From NCBI RefSeq assembly GCF_002091955.1, contig NZ_MKKY01000048.1:62001-126000 (forward strand): 64,000 nucleotides of DNA, read 5' to 3'. Position 1 is the stretch's first letter. The number at the start of each line of letters is the position of its first letter. Source of the DNA: Rhodococcus sp. 1168. GTDB lineage: Bacteria > Actinomycetota > Actinomycetes > Mycobacteriales > Mycobacteriaceae. Under the pieces are notes generated by a model that saw only the letters and a list, made by a program, of their open reading frames with translations, had not been told where the DNA came from and did not search any database. Below, piece after piece: positions 55,050 to 63,319 of the stretch. The position numbers and the translations under genes are program-made.

Positions 55050-56069
55050 TCACGCGGAGCTCGGTGACAACCGTCCGACGCTGCGCAGGCCCGCGACCGT
55101 GGCATCGAGCGTATCGAGAGACCCGCGGTAGTGCACTCCCAGATCTTTCTCGCTCGGCGAATCGTCGGAAGGCGGCATCTGCGTGTAGTACTGCATCGCG
55201 GCCTCAGAAATCGGTGACCGAGACACGGGGGTCTCGATCGGTGACACCGAGTCGACGATGTCGGATGCTCGTCCCAGCAGTCGCAACGCGAGATCGGGAA
55301 CGGGGACCGGAAGGACTGTCGTCCCCGTGATCTTCCTCAGCATCTCAGCAATCGACCCGATCGGTATCCGCTTCCCACCCACCATGTAGCGACGCGGCCC
55401 ACGACCGGGTTCGAGCAGAGCCGCATGCACCGCCGCGAGATCACGGACGTCAACGACGGTCCAGGCTGCGCTGCGTCCCGGCAGCATTCGCATTTTCAGG
55501 GCAGATTCGACGCCGTCGGCGGCTTCACCGAATTGGTCACCTGCAGGAGGGCCGAGCACCATGCCGGGGTAGGTGATGACGACCGGCGCACCGCCGTCTT
55601 GCATTCCGCGTGCATAGAGGTCGACCTGGGACTTGGTGCGTCCGTAGGCATCGGTTCCGCCGACGACCGGAAGATCGGCGCGAAGCATTTCCAACCCCGG
55701 CCGAAACAGGGCCGTAAAGCTCGAGACGTGCACGATCGGATCCAGGCCCAGTGCGGCGGCAGTTCCGAGCACGTTCTCCGCACCCAGCATGTTCGTCGCG
55801 ATCATCTCTTCGGCACGAGATGGATCGGTGGCGACGACGGCTGCGGCATGAACGACACTGTCGCAGCCATCCATTGCTTGCGAGATCGAGTCGGCGTCGG
55901 TGATGTCACCGAGGCGGAAGTCGCTTACGTCCAGGCCTATCTGGGCCGCGCTCGTCTGCAATCTGTCGGGATTTCTGACCAGGAAACGAACTTCGTGTCC
56001 GGCGTCGACGGCTGCCTTCGCGGTCCATGCCCCGACGAAACCGGTACCGCCGGTGACGAGCACCCGCAT
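55050..56069 (-). CDS. NAD(P)-dependent epimerase/dehydratase (extended SDR)
   Basis: 339 residues. GTGFVGAWTAKAAVDAG binds the nucleotide, and the catalytic Tyr-x3-Lys is DAYGRTKSQ. DVVHAAA-type motif reads SVVHAAAVV. The atypical C-terminus resembles 3beta-HSD and dihydroflavonol reductase-like SDRs. Start overlaps the WS/DGAT stop (TGATG), so the two are co-translated and probably share a lipid or alcohol substrate. Confidence 0.84.
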   Translation of the reverse strand: MRVLVTGGTGFVGAWTAKAAVDAGHEVRFLVRNPDRLQTSAAQIGLDVSDFRLGDITDADSISQAMDGCDSVVHAAAVVATDPSRAEEMIATNMLGAENVLGTAAALGLDPIVHVSSFTALFRPGLEMLRADLPVVGGTDAYGRTKSQVDLYARGMQDGGAPVVITYPGMVLGPPAGDQFGEAADGVESALKMRMLPGRSAAWTVVDVRDLAAVHAALLEPGRGPRRYMVGGKRIPIGSIAEMLRKITGTTVLPVPVPDLALRLLGRASDIVDSVSPIETPVSRSPISEAAMQYYTQMPPSDDSPSEKDLGVHYRGSLDTLDATVAGLRSVGRLSPSSA

Positions 56070-57463
56070 CAGCTCTCCTTTGTTCGTGTTTGTGCTGCCT
56101 CGAGAAGCTCTGCCAGTGACTCGCCCATCGCGTCGGCGAGCCGGTCCAGATCTGGTGTTTGTTCGCGGTCTGCGATCAGACCGATGTCGAGGCGCCCGTC
56201 ACCGGACATGACGGTGATGTTGAGACCGGCACCGTGCAAGATCGGTCCCAGAGGAAACATCCCGGTCACTTTGGCCCCGAGGAAGTACAACGGCATCGGC
56301 GGACCGGGGACATTCGACATCACCAAGTTGTGCACGACGGGGTGATGCTTGGCGAGATCGAGCGCCGCGTAGGCGCGCATGGCTGCGGCAAATGTTGCGG
56401 GAGATGCAAATTGGGCCCAGTCCTGCAACAAGGTCGCACCGATCTCCTTGTTGTGATCCTTGCCGACCTCATGGCTCGCGGAGATAGCGAGCAATCGTTC
56501 GACCGGGTCGTCTATGTCGGTGGCCAGAGATGCGAACATTGCCGATACCTGATTGGTTCCCGGTCTGCTGCTTTTCTCGTGTACCGAGACCGGGACGACG
56601 GCGATGAGCGAATCCTCCGGTAGACCATCGGATTTTTCGAGGTAGATGCGGATTGCACCCGCGCACATTGCCAGCACGACGTCGTTCACTTTGGCGTCGA
56701 ATGCGTTCTTGATTTCCTTGACGTCGGAGAGTTTCAGTTGCTCGAAGGCGACGCTGCGGTGCCGACTCAGTGTGCCGTTGAATTGCGTTCGCGGCGCTGC
56801 GAACGGCGCAGGCATAGCGCGTCCGCTTCGGGCCCGCCCGATCCATCCGGTGAGGGTTCGTACCGTGGCGGGAAGAATACTGAGTGCCTGCAGTGGCCTG
56901 CTCGCGAAGGACACTGCACTTCCCACCGCAAGGTCGAAGTTGTTGACCGATCCGACCCCCGGTGATGGTGGAAGTGGTTCCGCATCCCGATCGATGCTGC
57001 ACAGTAGCGAAATAATGTTCGCTGCCGAGATTCCGTCAACGGTCGAGTGATGCATCTTCAGGAAAATGGGGGTCTTGCCGTTCTTCGCTCCTTCGAGCAC
57101 CCACATCTCCCACAGCGGCCTCGAACGGTCCAGGGGCTGCACGGCGAAATGTGCACATGCCGCCGCGATTTCGTCTTTGCCGGCGGGCGCGGGGAGGGTC
57201 ATTCGATGGAAATGCTTGTCGATGTCGAAGTTCTCGTCTTCGACCCAGACAGGGTGGTCGAGATTGAAGACGCTGTCGTGGAGCTTCTTACGGAGCGTTG
57301 GTATGCCCTCCAGTCGACGCACCAGCTCGACCTTAAGGGCATCGGCGTCGTAGTCGACGTCATCACCCACCGCTTCGAGTTCGATGAGACCGCACACATT
57401 CAGTGGCTGCTCAGGAGTTTCGAGGTATAGAAAGCTCGCGTCCAATCCGCTCAACCGTTCCAT
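56069..57463 (-). CDS. WS/DGAT acyltransferase (wax ester/triacylglycerol synthase)
   Basis: 464 residues. Condenses acyl-CoA with diacylglycerol or fatty alcohols to make storage lipid. Catalytic HHxxxDG is HHSTVDG at 138-144; NVPGPP and PLPLYFLGA-like motifs (SNVPGPPMPLYFLGA) close to the C-terminus are typical. The ATG follows TAATGT by seven bases, a leaderless pattern. Divergent from a degenerate relative. Confidence 0.92.
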   Translation of the reverse strand: MERLSGLDASFLYLETPEQPLNVCGLIELEAVGDDVDYDADALKVELVRRLEGIPTLRKKLHDSVFNLDHPVWVEDENFDIDKHFHRMTLPAPAGKDEIAAACAHFAVQPLDRSRPLWEMWVLEGAKNGKTPIFLKMHHSTVDGISAANIISLLCSIDRDAEPLPPSPGVGSVNNFDLAVGSAVSFASRPLQALSILPATVRTLTGWIGRARSGRAMPAPFAAPRTQFNGTLSRHRSVAFEQLKLSDVKEIKNAFDAKVNDVVLAMCAGAIRIYLEKSDGLPEDSLIAVVPVSVHEKSSRPGTNQVSAMFASLATDIDDPVERLLAISASHEVGKDHNKEIGATLLQDWAQFASPATFAAAMRAYAALDLAKHHPVVHNLVMSNVPGPPMPLYFLGAKVTGMFPLGPILHGAGLNITVMSGDGRLDIGLIADREQTPDLDRLADAMGESLAELLEAAQTRTKES

Positions 57464-57470
57464 TCGATTG

Positions 57471-57476
57471 ACATTA
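57471..57476 (-). promoter_or_regulatory. -10 box TAATGT for leaderless WS/DGAT
   Basis: Minus-strand TAATGT, seven bases, then ATG 57463. Confidence 0.5.
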
Positions 57477-57509
57477 GAACGCGTTGCAGTTTCTCGCTGA
57501 GATTTCGAC

Positions 57510-57515
57510 TATTCT
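57510..57515 (+). promoter_or_regulatory. -10 box TATTCT for leaderless WS/DGAT-like gene
   Basis: TATTCT, six bases, then ATG 57522. It supports ATG 57522 over GTG 57516. Confidence 0.5.
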
Positions 57516-57521
57516 GTGCAG

Positions 57522-58817
57522 ATGTCCGGACGATTGCACCCGACCGACGCCCAGGCCTATTGGATGTCTTCGAAGATTCCGAACGACCAATTTCTGCTCT
57601 ATTGCTTCGACGCGAGTGCCCCTGCCACCGACGTCGTCGATCAACTCGTGTCGAATGCCCGAAGCATCCCCGAACTAGGTATCCGCTTCGCCGACGCTTT
57701 CGGTTTTCCACGCACCGTATCTATGACTGTCGGACCGCACCAGGTCATCACGCATACTCTGCCCGACGGCACGTGGACAGGATGCCTGCGAGCCGTCGCC
57801 GAGCTGTTCGCTCATCCTGTCGATCCGCTCGAAACTCCCTGGCTGCTACATCTTTTCGGATCCGTCTCCGGCGCCCCACGATGCACCGGACCCGCACTCG
57901 TTGCAGTGCTACAAGTTTCACACGCCCTCGGCGACGGGCGTGTCGCCTCCTCGCTCGCACGACAGCTCCTCGGTGAACGTGATTCGTCCTCCCCGCTGCG
58001 CAACCCCCGCGGACGCTTCCGCCCCATCGAGTTCGTCAAGCAATCGCGCCGCGCCCAAGCACTCGAGAGGACACTCGCCGCCGACACCGCTGCGGGGTTG
58101 ATACCCCCACAGTCACCTGGCAGGGAGAAGATCCGCGTCAACGTTGCCCCAGCGGGCGAGAGAAGCATCCGAACCGTCGTCCGAGACCGTGCCGAGCTGA
58201 GCGGCCCCGGGGTCACCGTCACCGTCGGCGCCATTACGGCAGTGTCCATAGCGCTGTCGAACTATCTGAGACGCTGCGGCGACTCTGTTCCGGAGCGGCT
58301 CGGCGCAGAGGTCACGCTGGGAAAGCGTGGGCCGCGGCGGGCACGCAACCACTTTCGCAATGCAGGTATCGATCTCTACCCTGCCGTCGTCGACCCGCTC
58401 GAGCGAGCGAAGCACATTTCGGCAGCCCTCCGCGATCGTCGGGCGCGTGCCGATCATCCCGCCATGGCCGCGCAGGCTCTCGCGTCCGAGATGGTGCCCG
58501 CCGTACTACTGCGATGGGGAATCCGTCAGTTCGACGCCACCGTGTTACCCGATTCGGTCACCGGCAATACTGTCGTGTCGAGTGTCGATCGAGGAGCCGC
58601 CGATCTCGTCTTGGGCGGCGGGCGCATCCGCTTCACCGCAGGCTTTCCGGCACTGTCCCCGGTCATGAGTCTCACCCACGGCGTTCACGGCATCGGCGAC
58701 GTGGTGACCATCAGCGTCACGTCGAGCGCCTCGGCGGTGGACGACCCGGATGTCTACGCAGGGCTCCTGCACGACGCGGTCGACGAGATGGCCGCGCGCC
58801 TCGGCAGAGGTGTTTGA
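57522..58817 (+). CDS. Divergent WS/DGAT-like acyltransferase
   Basis: 431 residues. The two-domain condensation-like fold of WS/DGAT enzymes is suggested by HALGDG (134-139), which keeps HxxxDG but has Ser in place of the first His, and by a distant NTVVSSVDRG in the position of the NVPGP motif. It may still be an acyltransferase using an unusual acceptor, or be a partner of the adjacent canonical enzyme. Divergent promoter arrangement. Confidence 0.7.
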   Translation: MSGRLHPTDAQAYWMSSKIPNDQFLLYCFDASAPATDVVDQLVSNARSIPELGIRFADAFGFPRTVSMTVGPHQVITHTLPDGTWTGCLRAVAELFAHPVDPLETPWLLHLFGSVSGAPRCTGPALVAVLQVSHALGDGRVASSLARQLLGERDSSSPLRNPRGRFRPIEFVKQSRRAQALERTLAADTAAGLIPPQSPGREKIRVNVAPAGERSIRTVVRDRAELSGPGVTVTVGAITAVSIALSNYLRRCGDSVPERLGAEVTLGKRGPRRARNHFRNAGIDLYPAVVDPLERAKHISAALRDRRARADHPAMAAQALASEMVPAVLLRWGIRQFDATVLPDSVTGNTVVSSVDRGAADLVLGGGRIRFTAGFPALSPVMSLTHGVHGIGDVVTISVTSSASAVDDPDVYAGLLHDAVDEMAARLGRGV

Positions 58818-58877
58818 CAGACACTTCTCAGCATTGTGCGGGTGCTGGCCTCAGACTCCTCGCGCATGCTGGTGAAT

Positions 58878-59732
58878 ATGACTCAGATGACGGTTCTCGC
58901 GATCGGTGGCACCGGGGAATCTCACCCGGACGACGACCGCACCGAGGTCACCGGGCTGCTGAGCAGCGTCACCGGCGAATTGGACGAAAGATTCGACGGA
59001 AGGTGGGTCGGTTACCCCGCGTCGTATGGCCCGGTGGCAGTCGGTGGCCTCAGCTTCTCGCACAGCACCGAGCTCGGTGTCCGACGTCTGATCTCGGCGA
59101 TCCAGGTAACCACGGGACCGATCGCGCTCATCGGCTATTCCCAGGGCTGTTCGGTTATTCGCGAAGTATTGGGTCTTCTCGCACGGGGCGAGGTGCACCT
59201 TCCTGCCGTCGCCGCCGCCGGGTTGATCTCCGATCCACAACAACCTGCGGGCGCCGTGCCCGAATGCTCGGGACGTGGGGTTGCCGGGGACGGACCGACG
59301 CTTCCGGACTCGGTGGCGGTGATCTGGATCGGGCAACCCGCGGACATGATCTGCAATGCAAGCGAAGACAGCTACATTCGCGACATCGCCGACCTGACCC
59401 GGTGGATGTCTTTTCGCACTCCAAAAGTGTGGCTACAGCAGCTGTGGATACTGTTGCGTAGCAATGGTTTTCAAAATGCCGCCAAGACACACCTGTCGCC
59501 GAAGCAGTGGCGGACAGACATACGACGCCTGCGCGTCGCCGCCACCGAGCTCAGCGGATATCTGCCCCGGACACTGGTATGGCGGAGGTGGCGAATATCC
59601 AACCCGTCCGGAGATCGCCACATCGCCTATGCGAGTGAGCCTCTCGATGCGAGCGGTCTGACCGGTTGCCAAATCCTGGCGCAGTGGCTGCAGGTACAGG
59701 CAACGATGGCCCCGGTGTCATACGCAGCGTGA
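58878..59732 (+). CDS. Cutinase/PE-PPE-type serine hydrolase
   Basis: 284 residues, no signal peptide. The nucleophile elbow is GYSQG at 86-90 (Ser88), preceded by the VLAIGGTGES strand; an Asp in GQPADMICN and a His in GDRHIAYAS complete a plausible triad. The fold is close to PE-PPE-domain and mycobacteriophage LysB mycolylarabinogalactan esterases. Likely acts on mycolate or other esters. Its place beside the lipid block supports that. Start ATG 58878 is a choice among several. Confidence 0.72.
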   Translation: MTQMTVLAIGGTGESHPDDDRTEVTGLLSSVTGELDERFDGRWVGYPASYGPVAVGGLSFSHSTELGVRRLISAIQVTTGPIALIGYSQGCSVIREVLGLLARGEVHLPAVAAAGLISDPQQPAGAVPECSGRGVAGDGPTLPDSVAVIWIGQPADMICNASEDSYIRDIADLTRWMSFRTPKVWLQQLWILLRSNGFQNAAKTHLSPKQWRTDIRRLRVAATELSGYLPRTLVWRRWRISNPSGDRHIAYASEPLDASGLTGCQILAQWLQVQATMAPVSYAA

Positions 59733-59739
59733 GTCTAGG

Positions 59740-60102
59740 TCAGCGCAGGCACAGACAGAAGAGATGACCGACGGGATCGCGGAAGACGGTGAAACTCGGC
59801 TGATCGAGTGGCCCGGTCACTTTCGTGGCACCGAGTCCGACGACGAATTCCTCCGAGGCGGCCATGTCGTCGACGACCAGATCCAAATGAATCTTGATCC
59901 CCTCCGACGGCCATTCCAGCGGAACGAAGTCCTCGGCCAGTTGGAATGCCAACTTGAGATTGCCCGGACCTTGAAGGATCGTCCAATCCTTCTCGGATCG
60001 GACGATGTTCCACCCGAGCATCTCGCCGTAGAACCCGGCCAGTGCTGCGGTGTCGGGGCAGTCGAGGACTACGTAGTCCATGTCGATCGCAGGTCGTGTC
60101 AT
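59740..60102 (-). CDS. VOC/glyoxalase-family protein
   Basis: 120 residues. One betaalphabetabetabeta pair: YVVLDCPDTAALAGFYGEML at the N-terminus and FTVFRDPVGHLFCLCL at the C-terminus, as in glyoxalase/bleomycin-resistance-type domains with an unknown ligand. TACGCT seven bases before ATG indicates a leaderless start. Convergent with the hydrolase. Confidence 0.85.
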   Translation of the reverse strand: MTRPAIDMDYVVLDCPDTAALAGFYGEMLGWNIVRSEKDWTILQGPGNLKLAFQLAEDFVPLEWPSEGIKIHLDLVVDDMAASEEFVVGLGATKVTGPLDQPSFTVFRDPVGHLFCLCLR

Positions 60103-60109
60103 GGGTGAC

Positions 60110-60115
60110 AGCGTA
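60110..60115 (-). promoter_or_regulatory. -10 box TACGCT for leaderless VOC gene
   Basis: Minus-strand TACGCT, seven bases, then ATG 60102. Confidence 0.45.
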
Positions 60116-60169
60116 ATGAGAAGAATGTCTTCAGTGGCCGAAGGGCCGCGATTCCGGTGATACGCGCAG

Positions 60170-62071
60170 TCAGATGATCCACCAGGCGGCGTAGGGCGGC
60201 ATCCATACCGAACCGAACTCGTCGGCCACCAAATCGTGTTGTGCGAGAACTTCCCGAGGGTGTTCGACGCCGAGATCGAGAACATGCGAGTACGGAAACG
60301 GCCGATGCTCGGCGGTCATGTTGAAGAGTGCGAGGAAGGTGCCACTGGGGTGGCGTCGGCGGACCACCAAGAGGCCGTCGTCGAAGTCGGTCGGCAGATC
60401 CACCGGTGCCTCGGCGTGCAACATCGGCAGACCCGCGCGGACTTTGGCGATGCGGGCGATCCCGTCGAACACCCGCTGCTCGTCGGTGCCGGCGATCAGA
60501 CGTCGCGCGCGGTCTTCGTCGGTGACGCGGGGACGGTGGACCCAGCGATTGTCGTCCCCGTGCCCGGGTTCGGCAGCCCACTCCGCGTCACCGGGGGATC
60601 CCAGCTCGTCGCCGCTCCACACGACGGGGATGCCACCCCACACCGAGATGACGGCGTGCGTGAGAAATATACGGGCGAACGCTCCGTCCGGGTCCAGCCT
60701 CGACGGGCCGAGTCCGCTCAATGCTGCTGAGGTGCCGCTGATTCGGCGGTCGTCGGTCTTTTCGTTGTGTTGAAATACGAGCCCTTCGGCCCAGGAACCA
60801 TCGAACTCACCGCTGTACCACTCGGCGAGAAAGTGACGGTGCCCTGCGCCCGTCAACCCCAGTGCGGTGGCGTCGCCGTCGTCGATCGCCCAACCGATGT
60901 CGTCGTGGGATCGGACGTACGTCACCCAGGTGCCGCTCGACGGTGTCGGGGGCAGTGTGGCGAGGGCGTGCCGAGCGAGCGCGGTACTGCCGGTTGCCAG
61001 CATCGACCACACCTGCACCATCAGACTGTTGTGATAGGCGATGTCGGAGACCCGACCGGTGTGTGGACCCAGCCCCAGGTAGGGCATCAGATCTCGAGGT
61101 CCGACGATCGCTTCTGCCTTGAACAGCACCGCCGGCGCAGCGAGCCGTGCGGTTGCCCGCAGGGCCTGGGTGATGGCGTGGACCTCGGGCTGATTCTGAC
61201 AATTGGTTCCGAGCCGCTTCCACAGGAACGCGATCGCGTCCAGCCGAAGAACTTCCACGCCGAGGTTCGCAAGGTGCATGACGATGTCGGCGAACTCGAG
61301 CAGCACATTCGGATTGGCCCAGTTCAGGTCCCATTGCCACTCGTTGAAGGTGGTCCACACCCACTCCCCCATGCGGTCGTCGAAGGTGAAGCTGCCCGGC
61401 GCGAAGTCGGGAAACACCTCGGGCAATGTGCGTTCGAACGAATCCGGTGTACTCCGATCGGGGTAGATCAAGAAGTAGTCCCTGAACTTCTGATCACCGG
61501 AACGTGCTTTTTCTGCCCACTCATGCTCGCGCGCAACATGATTGACGACAAGATCGACGACGAGGCTGATTCCACTCTCGCGTAGCGTTCTCGCCAGTGC
61601 GCTCAGGTCCTCATTGGTTCCCAGGTCGGGGCGGACCGATCGGTAATCCATGACCGCATAACCGCCGTCGTTGTCCCCTGGTCGCGTCGCCAGTAGCGGC
61701 ATCAGGTGCAGATACGTCACGCCCAGTTCGGTGAGATGATCGAGTCGCTGTCCGAGACCCGCCAACGTCTCTCCGTACCGCTCGACATAACAGGCGTAGC
61801 CGAACATGTCCGGCCGCTGGAACCAGTCGGGCCGAAGAAGCCGGCGTTCGTCCAACCGGTGCAACTCCGGCGGGCGTTGCGCAAAGCCGGTAGCAGCAGC
61901 TTCCACCAGGCGTGACACTACGGCGTCGGGGTCCGGATAGATCGCTGTGACGGCGTCGTGCAGATCGGGCCACCACAGTTCGTACCTGAGCTGAAAAGTT
62001 TCTCGTCGATGGGCCGGGAGACCCTCCAGGATCTGGAGCGTAGCTGCGGAGTGGGCCGGCGGGACAACCAT
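60170..62071 (-). CDS. Amylosucrase-like GH13 alpha-glucan enzyme
   Basis: 633 residues, close to 636 for Neisseria amylosucrase. Cleaves sucrose and adds the glucose to alpha-1,4-glucan. The nucleophile is Asp278 (VLRLDAIAFLWK), acid/base Glu320 (LFKAEAIVG) and transition-state Asp390 (RSHDDIGW), matching Asp286, Glu328 and Asp393 of the Neisseria enzyme. The N-terminal helical domain is present. ATG 62071 chosen; the preceding in-frame stretch lies in the divergent gene. Relatives also act as trehalose synthase-like enzymes, so sucrose is not certain. Confidence 0.86.
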   Translation of the reverse strand: MVVPPAHSAATLQILEGLPAHRRETFQLRYELWWPDLHDAVTAIYPDPDAVVSRLVEAAATGFAQRPPELHRLDERRLLRPDWFQRPDMFGYACYVERYGETLAGLGQRLDHLTELGVTYLHLMPLLATRPGDNDGGYAVMDYRSVRPDLGTNEDLSALARTLRESGISLVVDLVVNHVAREHEWAEKARSGDQKFRDYFLIYPDRSTPDSFERTLPEVFPDFAPGSFTFDDRMGEWVWTTFNEWQWDLNWANPNVLLEFADIVMHLANLGVEVLRLDAIAFLWKRLGTNCQNQPEVHAITQALRATARLAAPAVLFKAEAIVGPRDLMPYLGLGPHTGRVSDIAYHNSLMVQVWSMLATGSTALARHALATLPPTPSSGTWVTYVRSHDDIGWAIDDGDATALGLTGAGHRHFLAEWYSGEFDGSWAEGLVFQHNEKTDDRRISGTSAALSGLGPSRLDPDGAFARIFLTHAVISVWGGIPVVWSGDELGSPGDAEWAAEPGHGDDNRWVHRPRVTDEDRARRLIAGTDEQRVFDGIARIAKVRAGLPMLHAEAPVDLPTDFDDGLLVVRRRHPSGTFLALFNMTAEHRPFPYSHVLDLGVEHPREVLAQHDLVADEFGSVWMPPYAAWWII

Positions 62072-62149
62072 GCCTGCATCATGGCACGACGGCACTGTCG
62101 ATGCGCTCGAGATCCGATGCCCTCGAGATCGGAGAGGCACACTGTCGGA

Positions 62150-63316
62150 GTGAAGATCACCGACGCACAGCGCCGAGCCCATCTGGCTACCCGTCACTTC
62201 GCGGACTCCCCCACCGCCGAGGACGTCGCCTCTTCGCTGCTGGCCTTGCACGCTACCGACCCTGCGACGGTCTACTTGTCCGTGCTCGCCCGCACCCGGT
62301 CGCTGTCCATCGAAGATGTCCGCACCGCCATGTACGACCGGCGGAATCTGGTGCGGCTCATGGCGATGCGCCGCACCCTGTTCGTCGTCGCGCACGACGA
62401 CGTCCCGATCATCCATGCGGCAGCAAGCCTCGGAGTGGCCCGAACGATGCGCGCGAGACTGATCAAAGAGGTGTCGACGCTTCCGACCGACCCCGTCATC
62501 GAGGATGTGCAGGGTTGGCTCGATGCCGTAGAGAAGCAGGCAGAAGACGCGTTGAGGGCCGCCGGGTCGGCAACGGGTGCGGAGTTGTCGGCTGCGGCGC
62601 CGCTGCTGAGGACCGCGCTACTTCCCACGACCGACAAGGCGTACGACGTCAAGCGTTATGTGACTTCGCAGGTGTTGTCGATGATGGCCGCCGAAGGACG
62701 CATGGTGCGTGTCGAACCTCGCGGTTCGTGGACATCCCGTAGACACGCATGGGCACCGATCGATCAGTGGTGGCCAGGCGGCATTCCGCCTCTCGACGAG
62801 GCCGAGAGCCGCCGCGAGCTGGCAAGACGCTGGCTCGACGTGTTCGGGCCCGCAATGCTCGACGATGTTCAGTGGTGGACCGGGTGGAACAAAACTCAGA
62901 CACGAGCCGCGATTGCAGGCCTCGACACCGTCGAAGTGGAACTCGACGCCGGCGACGGGATCATGCTGGCCGACACGGTCATTCAGAAGGGCGGGACCGG
63001 GGTGATGCTGCTGCCCGCGCTCGATCCGACACCGATGGGGTGGAAGCACCGCAACTGGTACCTCGGCGAACACAAAGCTCCACTGTTCGACACGTACGGC
63101 AACATCGGCCCGACGATCTGGTCCGATGGCCGCATCGTCGGCGGCTGGGCCGTCACCCCCGCCGGTGAGGTGGTGACCGAACTTTTCGAGGAGGTCGGTT
63201 CGGGAGTCAAGACAATAGCCGCCGAGGCTGGAAGGAGAACCGATCTGCTCGACGGGAGCGCGGTCATCCCGAGCTTCCCGACACCGCTGGAAAAGCGGCT
63301 TCGGGGTAAGAAGTAG
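62150..63316 (+). CDS. HTH_42 winged-helix protein (AlkZ/YcaQ superfamily)
   Basis: 388 residues, the length of AlkZ-type DNA glycosylases, with three winged-helix modules and a C-terminal beta-barrel (GGTGVMLLPALDPTPMGWKHR). AlkZ and YcaQ need a QxQ or QxD motif; here the corresponding segment reads LLALHATDPATVYL, His34-x-Thr36-Asp37. DNA binding is likely, glycosylase activity uncertain. GTG start with GGAGAGG upstream. Divergent from the amylosucrase gene. Confidence 0.78.
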   Translation: MKITDAQRRAHLATRHFADSPTAEDVASSLLALHATDPATVYLSVLARTRSLSIEDVRTAMYDRRNLVRLMAMRRTLFVVAHDDVPIIHAAASLGVARTMRARLIKEVSTLPTDPVIEDVQGWLDAVEKQAEDALRAAGSATGAELSAAAPLLRTALLPTTDKAYDVKRYVTSQVLSMMAAEGRMVRVEPRGSWTSRRHAWAPIDQWWPGGIPPLDEAESRRELARRWLDVFGPAMLDDVQWWTGWNKTQTRAAIAGLDTVEVELDAGDGIMLADTVIQKGGTGVMLLPALDPTPMGWKHRNWYLGEHKAPLFDTYGNIGPTIWSDGRIVGGWAVTPAGEVVTELFEEVGSGVKTIAAEAGRRTDLLDGSAVIPSFPTPLEKRLRGKK

Positions 63317-63319
63317 CAG

